A stretch of 64,000 bases of DNA from Rathayibacter oskolensis (GCF_900177245.1 NZ_FXBM01000004.1:62001-126000); one strand, 5' to 3'; positions 1 to 10,500 are shown, numbered from the stretch's first letter. The notes: generated from the sequence alone by a model not told the origin. Numbers and translations: made by a program.

Positions 1-671
1 ACCTGGTCCTCCGGATCCAGACCGGCGCGGCGGAGGGCGTCGTGGAACCCGCGGCGCCGCTCTCCCACCGAGCGCAGGCGCGTCGGCCCGCTCACCATGG
101 CGATCCGCTCGTGTCCCATCGAGGCGAGATGGGCGACGGCCTGGTAGGCGCCCGCGTAATCGTCCACGAGCACGGTGTCCACCGGGGGCCCGTCGAGCAG
201 GGCCTCGTCGATGACCACCACGGGCAGTCCGCTCGTGATGAGGCTCGACAGCGAGGAGTTCGAGGTGTGGTTGCCCGCATAGATCAGCGCGTCGACCGAT
301 CGCTCCGCGAGCATCGCGACGTACTCGTTCTCCTTGCGGGCGTGACTGTGGGTCGAGGCGGTCAGCACCGCGAGACCGTGCGACTCCGCCGCGGTCACGA
401 TGCTCTCGGCGATCCGACCGAAGTAGGCGTTCCCAACGGAGGGGACGACGAGACCGATGGCCCCGGTGCGGGTCGCTCGGGTGCGCGAGGCGGGGCGGGG
501 CGGCGCGGAGTAGCCGAGGCGCTCCATCGCGGCGAGCACGCGCGACTCCGTGTCGGGCTTGAGGGTGAGCTGGCCGTTCACGTACCGGGACACGGTCGAG
601 ACGCTGACCCCCGACTCCTTCGCGATGTCGTGAAGGCTCGGCTGTCGTTGCGACGTCTCCAGCGCACTCAT
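1..671 (-). CDS. LacI-family transcriptional regulator (partial, 3' end outside window)
   Basis: The minus strand is open from an ATG at 671 to the left edge, giving about 223 residues. The N-terminus carries a LacI helix-turn-helix: LHDIAKESGVSVSTVSRYVNG followed by a hinge region ending near residue 60. A periplasmic-binding-type sensor domain then begins (TGAIGLVVPSVGNAYFGRIAE). The C-terminal third lies outside the window. LacI proteins are homodimeric repressors whose sensor domain binds a sugar or related ligand. The gene diverges from the MFS gene at 858, and a near-palindrome at 819-836 lies between them, so it probably represses its own gene and/or the exporter. Ligand unknown. Confidence 0.93.
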   Translation of the reverse strand, partial: MSALETSQRQPSLHDIAKESGVSVSTVSRYVNGQLTLKPDTESRVLAAMERLGYSAPPRPASRTRATRTGAIGLVVPSVGNAYFGRIAESIVTAAESHGLAVLTASTHSHARKENEYVAMLAERSVDALIYAGNHTSNSSLSSLITSGLPVVVIDEALLDGPPVDTVLVDDYAGAYQAVAHLASMGHERIAMVSGPTRLRSVGERRRGFHDALRRAGLDPEDQ

Positions 672-818
672 GATCCGCCTCTCCGCGTCCTGGTCGTGAT
701 CGGGGCCAGGCTACCGCACTGTTGCGCGCCGAGGAGACGTCTCACGCAACCGCTCGCGGAACCCACCCTTGTTCGAGGCGTGATCCCGCGATTCTTCGGC
801 CCGACGAACTTTGATACG

Positions 819-836
819 TTGTGCAACGTTGCGCAT
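819..836. promoter_or_regulatory. LacI-type operator candidate
   Basis: The sequence TTGTGCAACGTTGCGCAT is an imperfect palindrome centred on AACGTT; seven of nine positions in each half match. The core GCAACGTTGC (823-832) is perfect. CG-centred palindromes of this kind are usual LacI-family operators. It lies between the divergent lacI and MFS genes, 21 bases before the MFS start. Confidence 0.55.
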
Positions 837-857
837 TGCCGCTCGGATTGGAGCAAC

Positions 858-2072
858 GTGTCACTCACTTCCGTCGGAGACAGCGGGTGGAGCCGACGAG
901 CGCTCGGTGTCGTCATCGGGCACTCGCTCCTGCTGCAGGCTCTCACGTTCTGCCTGCGCCCGTCCCTCTCCTACGCGGCACTCGACGCGGGGCTCGACGT
1001 GGCCTGGCTGGGCGTCCTCTCGACCGCGTTCGCCCTGCCGGGGCTCGCGCTCGCCCTGCCCGCCGGCACCTGGACCGACCGCTTCGGCGAACGGGCCGTC
1101 GGAGTGACCGGAGCGGTGGCGATGGTCTCCGCGGCGGCCCTCGCCGTGCTGCTCCGCGACTCGGTCGTCGTCCTCGTCCTCGCGACGGCGCTGTTCGGCA
1201 CGGGACACCTGCTGTCGGTCGTCGCCGATCAGGCGCTGCTCGCGAACCGGACGTCGGCCCTGCGCCGCGACTCCGTCTTCGGCACCTACGCCTTCAGCAT
1301 CTCGCTGGGCCAGGCGCTCGGCGCCGGGCTGCTCTCGATCAACGCCGGGTCCATGGCGTCTCCCGACCTGTCGCTGCAGTTCACGCTGTGCCTCGGCATC
1401 GGCGCGGCCGGTCTGGTGCTCGCCGCCCTGATGCGCCGTTCGGCACCGCAGGCGGCGCCGGGGCCGGACGCTCCCGTCGGCGTGATCGGGCTGCTCCGCC
1501 GCCCGAACGTCCTGCGGGCGATCGTGGCCAGCAGCCTGGTCGTCTCCTCCATCGAGATCTCGCTCGTCTACTTCCCCGCGCTCGGCTACGAGCGGGGATT
1601 CCCCGTCGTCGTCGTCAGCGCGATGCTGGTCGCCCGCTCCGTCGCCTCGATGCTCTCCCGCATCGGCTTGAGCTGGTGGATCGGAGTCCTGGGAAGGAGG
1701 AGGCTGATGGTCGGGAGCGTCACCCTCTCTGCGCTCTCGCTCGCCGCGCTCGCCCTTCCTCTCGACGGAGTCTGGACGATCGTGCTCTGCTGCGTCTTCG
1801 GATTCGTGACCGGCGCCAGTCAACCGCTCACCCTCTCCTGGCTCAGCGAGATCGCACCGCCCGGTCGGCGGGGCATGGTGATGTCACTGCGGATCGGGAC
1901 CGTGCGGATCGCTCAGGCCGCCCTCCCCGTCGCTGTCGGCACCCTCAGCGGTGTCGCGGGAGCCGGCGGAGTGCTGCTCGCGACCGCCGGGGTGGTCGGA
2001 GTGGCGGCGTGGTTGAGTCGGGCGATCGGCTCGTCCCCACCGCCGGGCCCTGCCGGGGCGGGCGCCCCGTGA
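858..2072 (+). CDS. MFS transporter
   Basis: Predicted 404-residue polytopic membrane protein with about 12 hydrophobic segments. The major-facilitator loop motif between helices 2 and 3 is visible (GTWTDRFGER). The start chosen is GTG at 858, preceded by GGAG at 850-853; the frame is open further upstream, but that part lacks membrane-protein character. Short MFS proteins of this kind usually export small molecules by proton antiport, but the substrate cannot be read from sequence. The stop overlaps the GTG of the HAD gene, so the two are probably cotranscribed. The divergent LacI gene and intervening operator suggest local control. Confidence 0.85.
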   Translation: MSLTSVGDSGWSRRALGVVIGHSLLLQALTFCLRPSLSYAALDAGLDVAWLGVLSTAFALPGLALALPAGTWTDRFGERAVGVTGAVAMVSAAALAVLLRDSVVVLVLATALFGTGHLLSVVADQALLANRTSALRRDSVFGTYAFSISLGQALGAGLLSINAGSMASPDLSLQFTLCLGIGAAGLVLAALMRRSAPQAAPGPDAPVGVIGLLRRPNVLRAIVASSLVVSSIEISLVYFPALGYERGFPVVVVSAMLVARSVASMLSRIGLSWWIGVLGRRRLMVGSVTLSALSLAALALPLDGVWTIVLCCVFGFVTGASQPLTLSWLSEIAPPGRRGMVMSLRIGTVRIAQAALPVAVGTLSGVAGAGGVLLATAGVVGVAAWLSRAIGSSPPPGPAGAGAP

Positions 2073-2932
2073 GCCCGGTGCTCCCGCCCGGTCTCAGACC
2101 CGGCGGCCGCTTCGGGGAGTGGGAGGCGCGACCGACGGCGTTCGTCGCGTGCGATCTCGACGGCACGTTCCTGGGGCCCGACGAACGCCCGCGCCCCGAG
2201 GCGCTCGCGGCGGCTCGCCGGGCGATGCTGGCGGGCGTCCGCTTCTCGTTCGCCACCGGCAGGCTCCCGTCGGGCATCCCGCTCGCGCTCGTCGAGGGAA
2301 CGGGTGCCGACGGTCCGCACATCGCGCACAACGGCGCGCAGGTGCTCGCCGGGAGCGTGCCCGGCCTCGATGCGCTCTGGCCCCTCGACGACGGCCAGGT
2401 CGGAGCGCTGGCCGTGCTCTGCGCCGACCTCGGCCTCTACGGCGAGTTCTACCAGGGCTCGCAGCTGCTGGTGACGCACCTCGACCGCCGCGCCGAGCCG
2501 TCCTGGCGCGCCGTCACAGGACCGCCGGACACTCTCCTGAGCGATCGCTCGAGCGGAGCAGCCATCGCGAAGGCGACGCTCATCGCCTTCGACCCGATCG
2601 ACTCCGACGCCGCCCTTCACGCGGCGCGCGCGCTCGGAGTCACCGCCGAGGTCTCGACCGCGCCGATCTTCCCCGGCGCGCTGATCATCAACGTCACTGC
2701 GCCGGGAGTCAGCAAGGGCAGCGCGCTAAGTCATGTCCTGCGCATGCTCGACGTGCCGGCGAGCTCGGCCGTGGCGATCGGCGACGGGCTCAACGACCTG
2801 ACGATGTTCGACCTGGTCGGCACCGCGGTCGCCATGTCGGAGGCGCCCGACGTCGTCCACCGGCACGCGCACCTGGTCGCGCCGACCGGCGACGGCGTCG
2901 CAGTCGCGCTGCGAGCACTGCTGGGGGAGTAG
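2069..2932 (+). CDS. HAD-superfamily hydrolase, Cof/type IIB-like phosphatase
   Basis: Predicted 287 residues starting at GTG 2069, which overlaps the MFS stop (GTGA). HAD motif I is DLDGT at residues 29-33, with nucleophile D29 and acid/base D31. The lysine motif lies in the segment SKGSALSHVL. Motif IV is GDGLND at 238-243, binding Mg2+. Size and the C2-type cap match the Cof family of sugar-phosphate phosphatases. The substrate is unknown. Overlap with the transporter suggests translational coupling and possibly a shared pathway; this is inference. Confidence 0.88.
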   Translation: MSPVLPPGLRPGGRFGEWEARPTAFVACDLDGTFLGPDERPRPEALAAARRAMLAGVRFSFATGRLPSGIPLALVEGTGADGPHIAHNGAQVLAGSVPGLDALWPLDDGQVGALAVLCADLGLYGEFYQGSQLLVTHLDRRAEPSWRAVTGPPDTLLSDRSSGAAIAKATLIAFDPIDSDAALHAARALGVTAEVSTAPIFPGALIINVTAPGVSKGSALSHVLRMLDVPASSAVAIGDGLNDLTMFDLVGTAVAMSEAPDVVHRHAHLVAPTGDGVAVALRALLGE

Positions 2933-3123
2933 CTCGTCATTGGGGGAAGAGCGAGGACGGGCCGACGTCGGCTCCGTGTCTCGCTCGCTCGGTCGAGTGG
3001 GTCGGCCATGATTGGCAGCTCGTCAAGCCGTCGTATTCACCACGGGGCGGCTCGATAGCCTGAGCCGACAGTCGACTCGTTCGCTCATGAACGCCGTACC
3101 GACCGCGTGATCTGGAGAGTCCC

Positions 3124-4935
3124 TTGTCTGATGAACCGATTCTGCTCTTCCTCCACGGGATCGGAGCCGGCGATCAGGACGACGACTGGAAGACCGCCCT
3201 CGAGACGTCGCTCGCAGGGCTCGGCTATCCGGGCCTCGACAGCGTGCGAGTGATCGCTCCGAAGTATCCACACGCTCTTCGAGGGTGGAACACCAGAGAA
3301 GCGGTTCCGGGTCTGACCATCAAGCAGCCCGCTCGAGACGCCGCGAAGAAGAATCGCCGTGAATTCGAGCGGCGCACGGGTGCCGTCGAGTTCCGCCTCG
3401 GACGTCACGATCGCGGGACCAGCTGGATCGGCACGGATGCGGCCGTCACAGCCGCCGTCCTCCTCCCGCTTCTTCAGCAGGCCCGCAACTACCTGTCGAA
3501 CCCCGCGATCCGTGCGGGGGTTCTCAACCGGATCCTCGCTGAACTCCCTGCTTCCGGGAAGCTCGTCATCGTGGGCCACAGCTTGGGTTCCGTCATCGCG
3601 GCGGACCTGATCCGTCGGCTTCCCGTTGGTCTCGAGGTTGCCGGGATGGTGACGATCGGAAGTCCGCTCGCGCACGGTCGTTTCGATGTCGACAAGCTGC
3701 GCGAGAACCTCAAGGAGCCGCCGGCGAACCTCGCCTGGTGGGTGAACGTCTGGAACGCGCCCGATCCGGTGGCCGCGCATCGAGGGGTGTCCTCGGTGTT
3801 CCCCTGGCTGATCGACTTCCAGATCGCGACCAGGAACGCACCCGTCGACGTCCGCGCCCACTTCGCGGTGGAGTACCTCGCCAACGACGTCGTGGCCGCC
3901 GCTGTCGGCTTCGCCCTGTTCGGGTCGGCCTCCAAGGAGCTCATCCCTGTCGACCGAGGCGTCGACATCCCCCTCGACGGTGCTGAGCTCTACGCCCTTC
4001 TGGCCCTGCGCTACGCGCATCTCGCGAGGGCCCGGCTGGAGGGCGACGTGAGGGACCGTTTCGCCGGAGCGCTGCGGCATGTCCAGGCGGCCTCGGTCGA
4101 TGCCATCGGGGACCGCAATGTCCGCGAGAACAGGCCGATGCCGTTCGCTCTCGCCCGTCTCGCGTTCGATCTGTCCGACCCTCGTGCTGACGTGCCGGAG
4201 CCCGGCCCGAGCGGATACCTCGAGAAGGAGGACGCGGTCGCCCTGATGACCGTCCTCGCGGCCGAGAACGTCATCCGACCTTTCGAGATAACCATCCCGA
4301 AAGAGATCTGGCCCGCCGCCATGTCCGATCTCACGGCAGAGATGGGTCTCAAGAGCACCTTCGGCGTCGACGTCTTCGCCTCTGCGAAGGAGGCCCAGGA
4401 CGCCCTGGGAGGCGCTCGCGGCGTGAACTGGATCAAGTGGGGAGCGCTCGGAGTCGGAGCGGCCGCGATGATCGTGGCCACCGGCGGTCTGGCGCTCGCA
4501 GCCGGGGGCGGCCTGGCGGGAGCGGCCGTGATCACCAGCGCGTTGGCCAGTTTCGGGCCGGGCGGGATGATCGGCGGCCTTCTGACAGCGGGAGCTCTCG
4601 TCACCGCCGGCGGGGGCGGGATCGCGTTCGGTCTGGCGAGTCCCGGGACGTCTGCTGAAGCCCTCGAGGGATTCGTTCAGGGCCGGTTGGCGGCGGCGAT
4701 CCTCCGGAGGCGCCAGGATCTCGACCCCGACCCCCAGGTGTGGCGGATCCTCGCGGAGACCGAGATCGAGGTGCGTCGTCAGTACGAGCGACTCGACGAG
4801 TTCTCGGACGAGTCCGCACCGGCACTCAAGGAGCTGAAGCGGAAGATCGACACGATCGATCGCGCGCTGACCTATCTGAGCGTCAACGGGTTCGAGCCGG
4901 ACGAGGAGTTCTCGAACGCTGATAGGAGCGACTGA
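3124..4935 (+). CDS. alpha/beta hydrolase with C-terminal hydrophobic region
   Basis: Predicted 603 residues from a TTG start at 3124, supported by GGAG at 3114-3117. The N-terminal third is an alpha/beta-hydrolase: oxyanion-type FLHGIGAG at 9-16 and nucleophile elbow GHSLGS with S153. Residues roughly 438-506 form two or three Gly/Ala-rich hydrophobic stretches that could insert in a membrane. A charged, possibly coiled-coil tail follows. No signal peptide is present, so the catalytic domain should be cytosolic. The protein is much longer than a simple esterase. The neighbour at 5048 is a PD-(D/E)XK nuclease-like gene on the same strand 112 bases downstream. Substrate unknown; lipase-like effector is one possibility. 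Confidence 0.8.
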   Translation: MSDEPILLFLHGIGAGDQDDDWKTALETSLAGLGYPGLDSVRVIAPKYPHALRGWNTREAVPGLTIKQPARDAAKKNRREFERRTGAVEFRLGRHDRGTSWIGTDAAVTAAVLLPLLQQARNYLSNPAIRAGVLNRILAELPASGKLVIVGHSLGSVIAADLIRRLPVGLEVAGMVTIGSPLAHGRFDVDKLRENLKEPPANLAWWVNVWNAPDPVAAHRGVSSVFPWLIDFQIATRNAPVDVRAHFAVEYLANDVVAAAVGFALFGSASKELIPVDRGVDIPLDGAELYALLALRYAHLARARLEGDVRDRFAGALRHVQAASVDAIGDRNVRENRPMPFALARLAFDLSDPRADVPEPGPSGYLEKEDAVALMTVLAAENVIRPFEITIPKEIWPAAMSDLTAEMGLKSTFGVDVFASAKEAQDALGGARGVNWIKWGALGVGAAAMIVATGGLALAAGGGLAGAAVITSALASFGPGGMIGGLLTAGALVTAGGGGIAFGLASPGTSAEALEGFVQGRLAAAILRRRQDLDPDPQVWRILAETEIEVRRQYERLDEFSDESAPALKELKRKIDTIDRALTYLSVNGFEPDEEFSNADRSD

Positions 4936-5047
4936 CCGGTGGGGGTGACGATCCGTCGCCCGAAGGCGTGGTCGCAGGTGCCGGCGCGACCCCGATTGCG
5001 AGCTGCGGTCGAGCACTCCTTCGGGTGTCAGCAGCGATCATGACGAC

Positions 5048-6157
5048 ATGAACTTCGCCGAAGTAGCGGGCCGCATCGACGGCAACGTGCTCGGTCGACT
5101 GATGTACGGGCAGCGCGAGCTCTTCCACAGCAATCTCCTCGCATGGTTCTTCGACGCGTTGCCCGATTCGGCGGATGAGGTGTTCAGGCCCTTCAGCGCC
5201 GCGGGGGTGGGTTCGGCTCGCTCCGCCGAGCGCGAGCGTCAGAACATGGATCTCGTCCTGAGGTGGCCGGATCGCGCGCCGCTGGTCATCGAGAACAAGG
5301 TGTTCTCCCTGCCCGACCTCGCTCAACTGGACGAGTACGCGCGTCTCGCAGGCAGTTGGCGCGGCTCGCCACCCGCCTTCTGCCTCCTCGCGATGTCGGC
5401 ACCGGATCTGCGCGTCGCCGAAGACGGGACGGAGGCGACGGAGAACGGTTGGAGGTACCTCGGTTACGCGGAGCTCGCCCGGCGGATCGAGAAGGCCCTT
5501 CCGGCGGATCAGTCGTACGAGGTCGAGACGATGCGCCGCTATGCGGCCCTCGTCGAGGATCTGCAGCACTTGGTCTCTTCTACCGACGTCGTGTCGGAGC
5601 AGGAGAGGGTCTGGCTCTCCGATGCAGAGCTGAGCGCGGTGAGCAGTTCGCAGACCCGCGCTGCACTGCAGAAGGCACGTGCTCAGCGCATCGCTCGGCT
5701 CATCAGCCGCGAGGTCCCCGGCCGTCATCGTGACGTCGAGCATGGAATGACTCGTTCCGTCGCGCTGGTCAGCTGCTTCGAGCACATCCGGATCCGAGGG
5801 GTCGACGCCTGGGCCGGCTGGCAGCTGCAGGGAGCGCAGTTCCGCCGGGCCGTCATCTTCGACGACCCTGCAGTGCGAGGAAGAGGTGCTGCGTTCTCGG
5901 AGCGGCGAGCCGCGCTGGCCCGTTCGCTCCCGGAACTCTTCGTGATGCCGACCGTCCTCGAGCTCGAGAGGGCGGGCCGCAACGAGTTCAACCACTACGC
6001 ACCGGACTTCGTCTATCAGTACGGCAGAGTGCCGTCCCTCTCCGTTCGCCGACTACTCGACGCAGCGGCCGAGATCCATGCAGATCTCGCACGATTCGAG
6101 AGTGTCGACGATGGCGACCTGGTTGGCCGACACTCTTCCTCCGCCCGCGAAGACTGA
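5048..6157 (+). CDS. PD-(D/E)XK nuclease superfamily protein
   Basis: Predicted 369 residues from ATG 5048. The N-terminal part shows the architecture of PD-(D/E)XK proteins annotated as PDDEXK_4-type: QRELFHSNLLAWF around 22-34, then D68 in NMDLVL, and E82-x-K84 in PLVIENKVFS. These supply the metal-binding acidic residues and catalytic lysine. The rest is helical and unrecognised. Members are found in many bacterial genomes as orphan proteins, often near mobile or defence genes. It follows the hydrolase gene on the same strand. Its 3' part overlaps no functional frame of the downstream epimerase, which starts 19 bases later. DNA cleavage is inferred, not shown. Confidence 0.8.
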   Translation: MNFAEVAGRIDGNVLGRLMYGQRELFHSNLLAWFFDALPDSADEVFRPFSAAGVGSARSAERERQNMDLVLRWPDRAPLVIENKVFSLPDLAQLDEYARLAGSWRGSPPAFCLLAMSAPDLRVAEDGTEATENGWRYLGYAELARRIEKALPADQSYEVETMRRYAALVEDLQHLVSSTDVVSEQERVWLSDAELSAVSSSQTRAALQKARAQRIARLISREVPGRHRDVEHGMTRSVALVSCFEHIRIRGVDAWAGWQLQGAQFRRAVIFDDPAVRGRGAAFSERRAALARSLPELFVMPTVLELERAGRNEFNHYAPDFVYQYGRVPSLSVRRLLDAAAEIHADLARFESVDDGDLVGRHSSSARED

Positions 6158-6176
6158 CCCGTGGCAGCATGCCCGC

Positions 6177-7184
6177 ATGAGACTTCTGATCCTCGGCGGC
6201 ACCGCCTGGCTCGGCCGGCAGCTCGCGACGGAGGCGCTCCACCGCGGTCACGACGTCACGTGCGTCGCCCGCGGCACCGATGTCCCACCGGGCGCCCGCC
6301 TCATCCGAGCCGACCGCGACCACGACGACGCGCTCACCTCCGTCGCCACCGAGTACTGGGACGCCGTCGTCGACGTCGCCCGGCAGCCCGGCCACGTGCG
6401 CCGCGCCGTCCGCGACCTGGCTCCGGTCGCCGACCGCTGCCTGTTCGTGTCGACCGGCAACGTCTACGCCTCCCAGGCCGAGATCGGAGTCGACGAGGAC
6501 GCGCCGCTGCTGGCGCCCTTGGACTCCGACTCCTACACCGACCCCGACAGCTACGGCCCCGCCAAGGTCGCCTGCGAGCAGGCGATCCTTGCGGCGTTCG
6601 GGCCTTCACGGTCGCTCATCGCCCGGGCGGGCCTCCTCGGCGGACCCGGCGATCCGACCGGGCGCACCAGCTACTGGCCGTGGCGCTTCGCGCACCCCGC
6701 GGCGGAGGGCGCGGTGCTCGTGCCCGACGCTCCCGAGCTGCCCACCGCGGTGCTCGACGTCCGGGATCTCGCGGCATGGCTGGTGCATTGCGCGGAGGCG
6801 GGCACGGGTGGGGTCTTCAACGTCGCGGGGTCGCCGCTGCCGTTTCCCGAGCACCTCGCGGCCGCACGGGCAGCCGCAGGCTCCTCCGCGGAGCCCGTCC
6901 TCGCTCCCGAGCCGTGGCTGCTCGCTCACGGCGTGAACGAGTGGGCCGGGCCGCGCTCGCTGCCGCTCTGGCTGGCCGATCGCTCCTGGTACGCGATGAA
7001 CGCGCGGTCGACGGCGCGGGCCGAGGCGGCGGGGCTGGTGCGGCGGGGGCTGGAGGAGACGCTGCGGGACGGGCTCGTTGCGCGAGTCGCGGCGGGTGCG
7101 GGGCTGGTCGACGCGGAGGAGCTTGAGCTGCTCGCAGTGCTTCGAGGCCAGGTGCCGACGCGGTCGGCGCAGAGGGAAGGGTGA
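6177..7184 (+). CDS. NAD(P)-dependent epimerase/dehydratase family protein
   Basis: Predicted 335 residues, ATG at 6177. The N-terminal Rossmann glycine motif is LILGGTAWLG at 4-13, close to GxxGxxG. The extended-SDR catalytic pair is YGPAK, with Y126 and K130, preceded by VSTGNVYAS at 91-99. Length and motifs match NAD-dependent nucleotide-sugar epimerase/dehydratase or reductase proteins common in actinobacteria. The exact substrate is not evident. It begins 19 bases after the nuclease gene, so cotranscription is possible, but the function seems unrelated. Confidence 0.88.
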   Translation: MRLLILGGTAWLGRQLATEALHRGHDVTCVARGTDVPPGARLIRADRDHDDALTSVATEYWDAVVDVARQPGHVRRAVRDLAPVADRCLFVSTGNVYASQAEIGVDEDAPLLAPLDSDSYTDPDSYGPAKVACEQAILAAFGPSRSLIARAGLLGGPGDPTGRTSYWPWRFAHPAAEGAVLVPDAPELPTAVLDVRDLAAWLVHCAEAGTGGVFNVAGSPLPFPEHLAAARAAAGSSAEPVLAPEPWLLAHGVNEWAGPRSLPLWLADRSWYAMNARSTARAEAAGLVRRGLEETLRDGLVARVAAGAGLVDAEELELLAVLRGQVPTRSAQREG

Positions 7185-7556
7185 TGGGCTGCGATGGTCG
7201 GACGGGGATGTCGGATTCACGCCGGATCGGGATCCCTCGCCCTACGAGACATCGATCGAGACTAGGTTCGAGCCCGAGCGGCAAAGACCGCTCTCCATGG
7301 AACGCAGCACTGCTGTCCCCAAGTCCCACCTCCAGACAAGCATCCCGCCGACTGACGTGAGCGTTCACCCTGCTTCAGGGCAGGCAACGGGAGTGCGGCG
7401 GCTTGATCCTCGCCTCTTTGTCACCTTTTCAGTGATTGCGAAGTGGCTCCGGCTGTGGCGACAATGAGCGGCTTCTCAACCGGGCGGAGTGGGCTGCTAC
7501 TCTTCCGTCCTCCCGAGCGATGACGCGGTCGTAATCACATCCTCGATTGGTTCCCG
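7185..7556. other. intergenic region, no gene seen
   Basis: This 372-base stretch separates the epimerase from the large Ig-repeat protein. Base composition is less G/C-rich than the flanks near 7410-7450 (TTTGTCACCTTTTCAGTG), so it probably contains the promoter of the downstream gene. I could not assign a convincing -10/-35 pair, and no protein-like frame stands out. Confidence 0.5.
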
Positions 7557-10500
7557 GTGCTGCTCAAGCTCTCCTCCCGTGCCCGCATAGCCATGCTCCT
7601 GTTACTGGCGCTCGTTCTGACCGGGTTACCCTCAGCCCCTGCTGCGGCGGCGACGGCGTTCGCCGCTGCGCCGATACCGACGATCACCGGGACGACGACG
7701 GTCGGGGCGACCTTGACGGCGAACAAGGGGACGTGGAGCCCGGTCCCGACGTTCACCTATCAGTGGAAGCGCGGGACGGCGCTGATCAGTGGGGCGACCG
7801 CGTCCACCTATAAGCCCGTCGCCGCTGACGTCGGCGCGACTCTGACCGTCACGGTGACCGGGACCAAGACCGGATACACGACCACGTCGAAGACCTCTGC
7901 TGCGACCGCGACGATCAAGGCTGCTGCGGCGACGGCGTTCACGGCTGCGCCGATACCGACGATCACCGGGACGACGACAGTGGGGGCGACCTTGACGGCG
8001 ACCACGGGAACGTGGAATCCCGTGCCGTCGTTCACGTATCAGTGGAAGCGCGGGACGGCGCTGATCAGTGGGGCGACCGCGTTCACCTATAAGCCCGTCA
8101 CCGCGGATGTCGGCGCGACCCTCACTGTCACGGTGACGGGAACCAAGACCGGATTCACCACGACGTCGAAGACGAGTGCTGCGACCGCAGCGATCAAGGC
8201 GCCGGCGGCGTTCACCGCTGCCCCGACTCCGACGATCACGGGGACGACGACGGTCGGGTCCACCCTGACTGCGAATGCCGGGACGTGGAGCCCGGTCCCG
8301 ACGTTCACGTATCAGTGGAAGCGCGGGACGACGGTGATCAGTGGGGCGACTGCGTCCACTTACAAGCCGGTCACCGCCGATGTCGGCGCGACCGTGACCG
8401 TCACGGTGACCGGGACCAGGACCGGATACACCACCACCTCGAAGACCTCCGCCCCGACTGCGACGATCAAGGCTGTTGCGGCGACGGCGTTCACGGTTGC
8501 GCCGATTCCGACGATCACCGGGGCCGCGACCGTGGGGTCCACGCTGACTGCGAGTACCGGGACGTGGAGCCCGGTCCCGACGTTCACGTATCAGTGGAAG
8601 CGCGGGACGACGGTGATCAGTGGGGCGACCGCGTCCACTTACAAGCCGGTCACCGCCGATGTCGGCGCGACCCTGACCGTCACCGTGACCGGGACCAGGA
8701 CCGGATACACCACCACCTCGAAGACCTCCGTCGCGACCGCGACGATCAAGGCTGCTGCGGCCACGGCGTTCACGGTTGCGCCGATTCCGACGATCACCGG
8801 GGCCGCGACCGTGGGGTCCACGCTGACTGCGAATGCCGGGACGTGGAGCCCGGTCCCGACGTTCACGTATCAGTGGAAGCGCGGGACGACGGTGATCAGT
8901 GGGGCGACCGCGTCCACCTATAAGCCCGTCACCGCTGACGTCGGCGCGACCCTGACCGTCACCGTGACCGGGACCAGGACCGGATACACCACCACCTCGA
9001 AGACCTCCGTCGCGACCGCGACGATCAAGGCTGCTGCGGCCACGGCGTTCACGGTTGCGCCGATTCCGACGATCACCGGGACCGCGACCGTGGGGTCCAC
9101 GCTGACTGCGAATGCCGGGACGTGGAGCCCGGTCCCGACGTTCACGTATCAGTGGAAGCGCGGGACGACGGTGATCAGTGGGGCGACCGCGTCCACCTAT
9201 AAGCCCGTCACCGCTGACGTCGGCGCGACCCTGACCGTCACGGTGACCGGGACCAGGACCGGATACACCACCACCTCGAAGACCTCCGTCGCGACCGCGA
9301 CGATCAAGGCTGCTGCGGCCACGGCGTTCACGGTTGCGCCGATTCCGACGATCACCGGGACCATGACCGTGGGGTCCACGCTGACTGCGAATGCCGGGAC
9401 GTGGAGCCCGGTCCCGACGTTCACGTATCAGTGGAAGCGCGGGACGACGGTGATCAGTGGGGCGACCGCGTCCACCTATAAGCCCGTCACCGCTGACGTC
9501 GGCGCGACCCTGACCGTCACGGTGACCGGGACCAAGACCGGATACACCACCACCACGAAAACCTCCGCACCAACGCCGTCTGTTCAGAGCGCGCAGCTCG
9601 AGTTCACAACGACCCCGACACCGCGAATCGCCGGGCTGGGTCGCATCGGCTCTACTCTCGAGGCGCGAGACGCCACCTCATGGTCTCCCATGCCGACCAT
9701 TTCGTACCAGTGGGAGCGCGATGGAATAGCAATCCCAGGCGCTTCAGCCCCGAGCTATCAGATAGTACTGGCGGACGCAGGTGCCTCGATCACCGTCGCA
9801 GTAACGGGGACATTGCCCGGCTATCGAACGACTACTAAGTCCAGCGAAGGTCTTCGCGCATGGGACTCGACGGAGACCGGAACGTGCGGTCCAGCGAAAG
9901 ACGACGGAAAGCGGGTAATCCGCGTCTCGGAGGATGTCACGCAGAACACGACGTGGTCGACATCCGCAGTCGATGTCGTGCGCTTCTGCCAAACACCAGC
10001 GGGCTACGGTCCGGCCATCTCTGCAGGCACGACGGTGAAGTTCGAGGCCGGCGTAACTGTTGAACTCTATGCCACGTTGGCTGTCATGGGCACGGCCAAC
10101 TTCGCCGGCACGCCGACGTCGCATATCAACCTCAAAACCTCTCCGTACGCAGGGGGCTCTATAAACACGACCCTGCGCGGAGGTACCTTGCTTGCTGATT
10201 ACGTTGATTCCAATAACGTCAGCATCGCTGCCCCGTGTGGGAGTGTAATGGTGAACAATTCCTCCTTCGGCTCGATCAGTGCAAAGGCGGACGGGCTTGT
10301 TCTGTCTAAGGAGCAGGGCTCAGTCTGCGAAGCGTCGCAAAAAGAACTGACGGTCCGTGACTCGCGAATCAACAGTGTAGACATCACCAGTTGGGTCAGC
10401 TCAATCGTTCTCGAGAACAACGACATCGCCAACAACGTCGACATCCTCCACAACAGAGGGGTCGATGCCTGGGCCGCGCAGTCCTCTGGACGCGCCGTTG

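Noticed and set aside
821-2068. N-terminal extension of the HAD hydrolase frame
   Set aside because: The frame stays open through the MFS gene but encodes Arg-rich shadow sequence. GTG 2069 overlaps the MFS stop and gives a normal HAD length.
7648-9587. Regular repeats considered as a CRISPR array
   Set aside because: Units are 279 bp, in frame and translated into Ig-like modules, with no unique spacers of CRISPR size and no cas genes.
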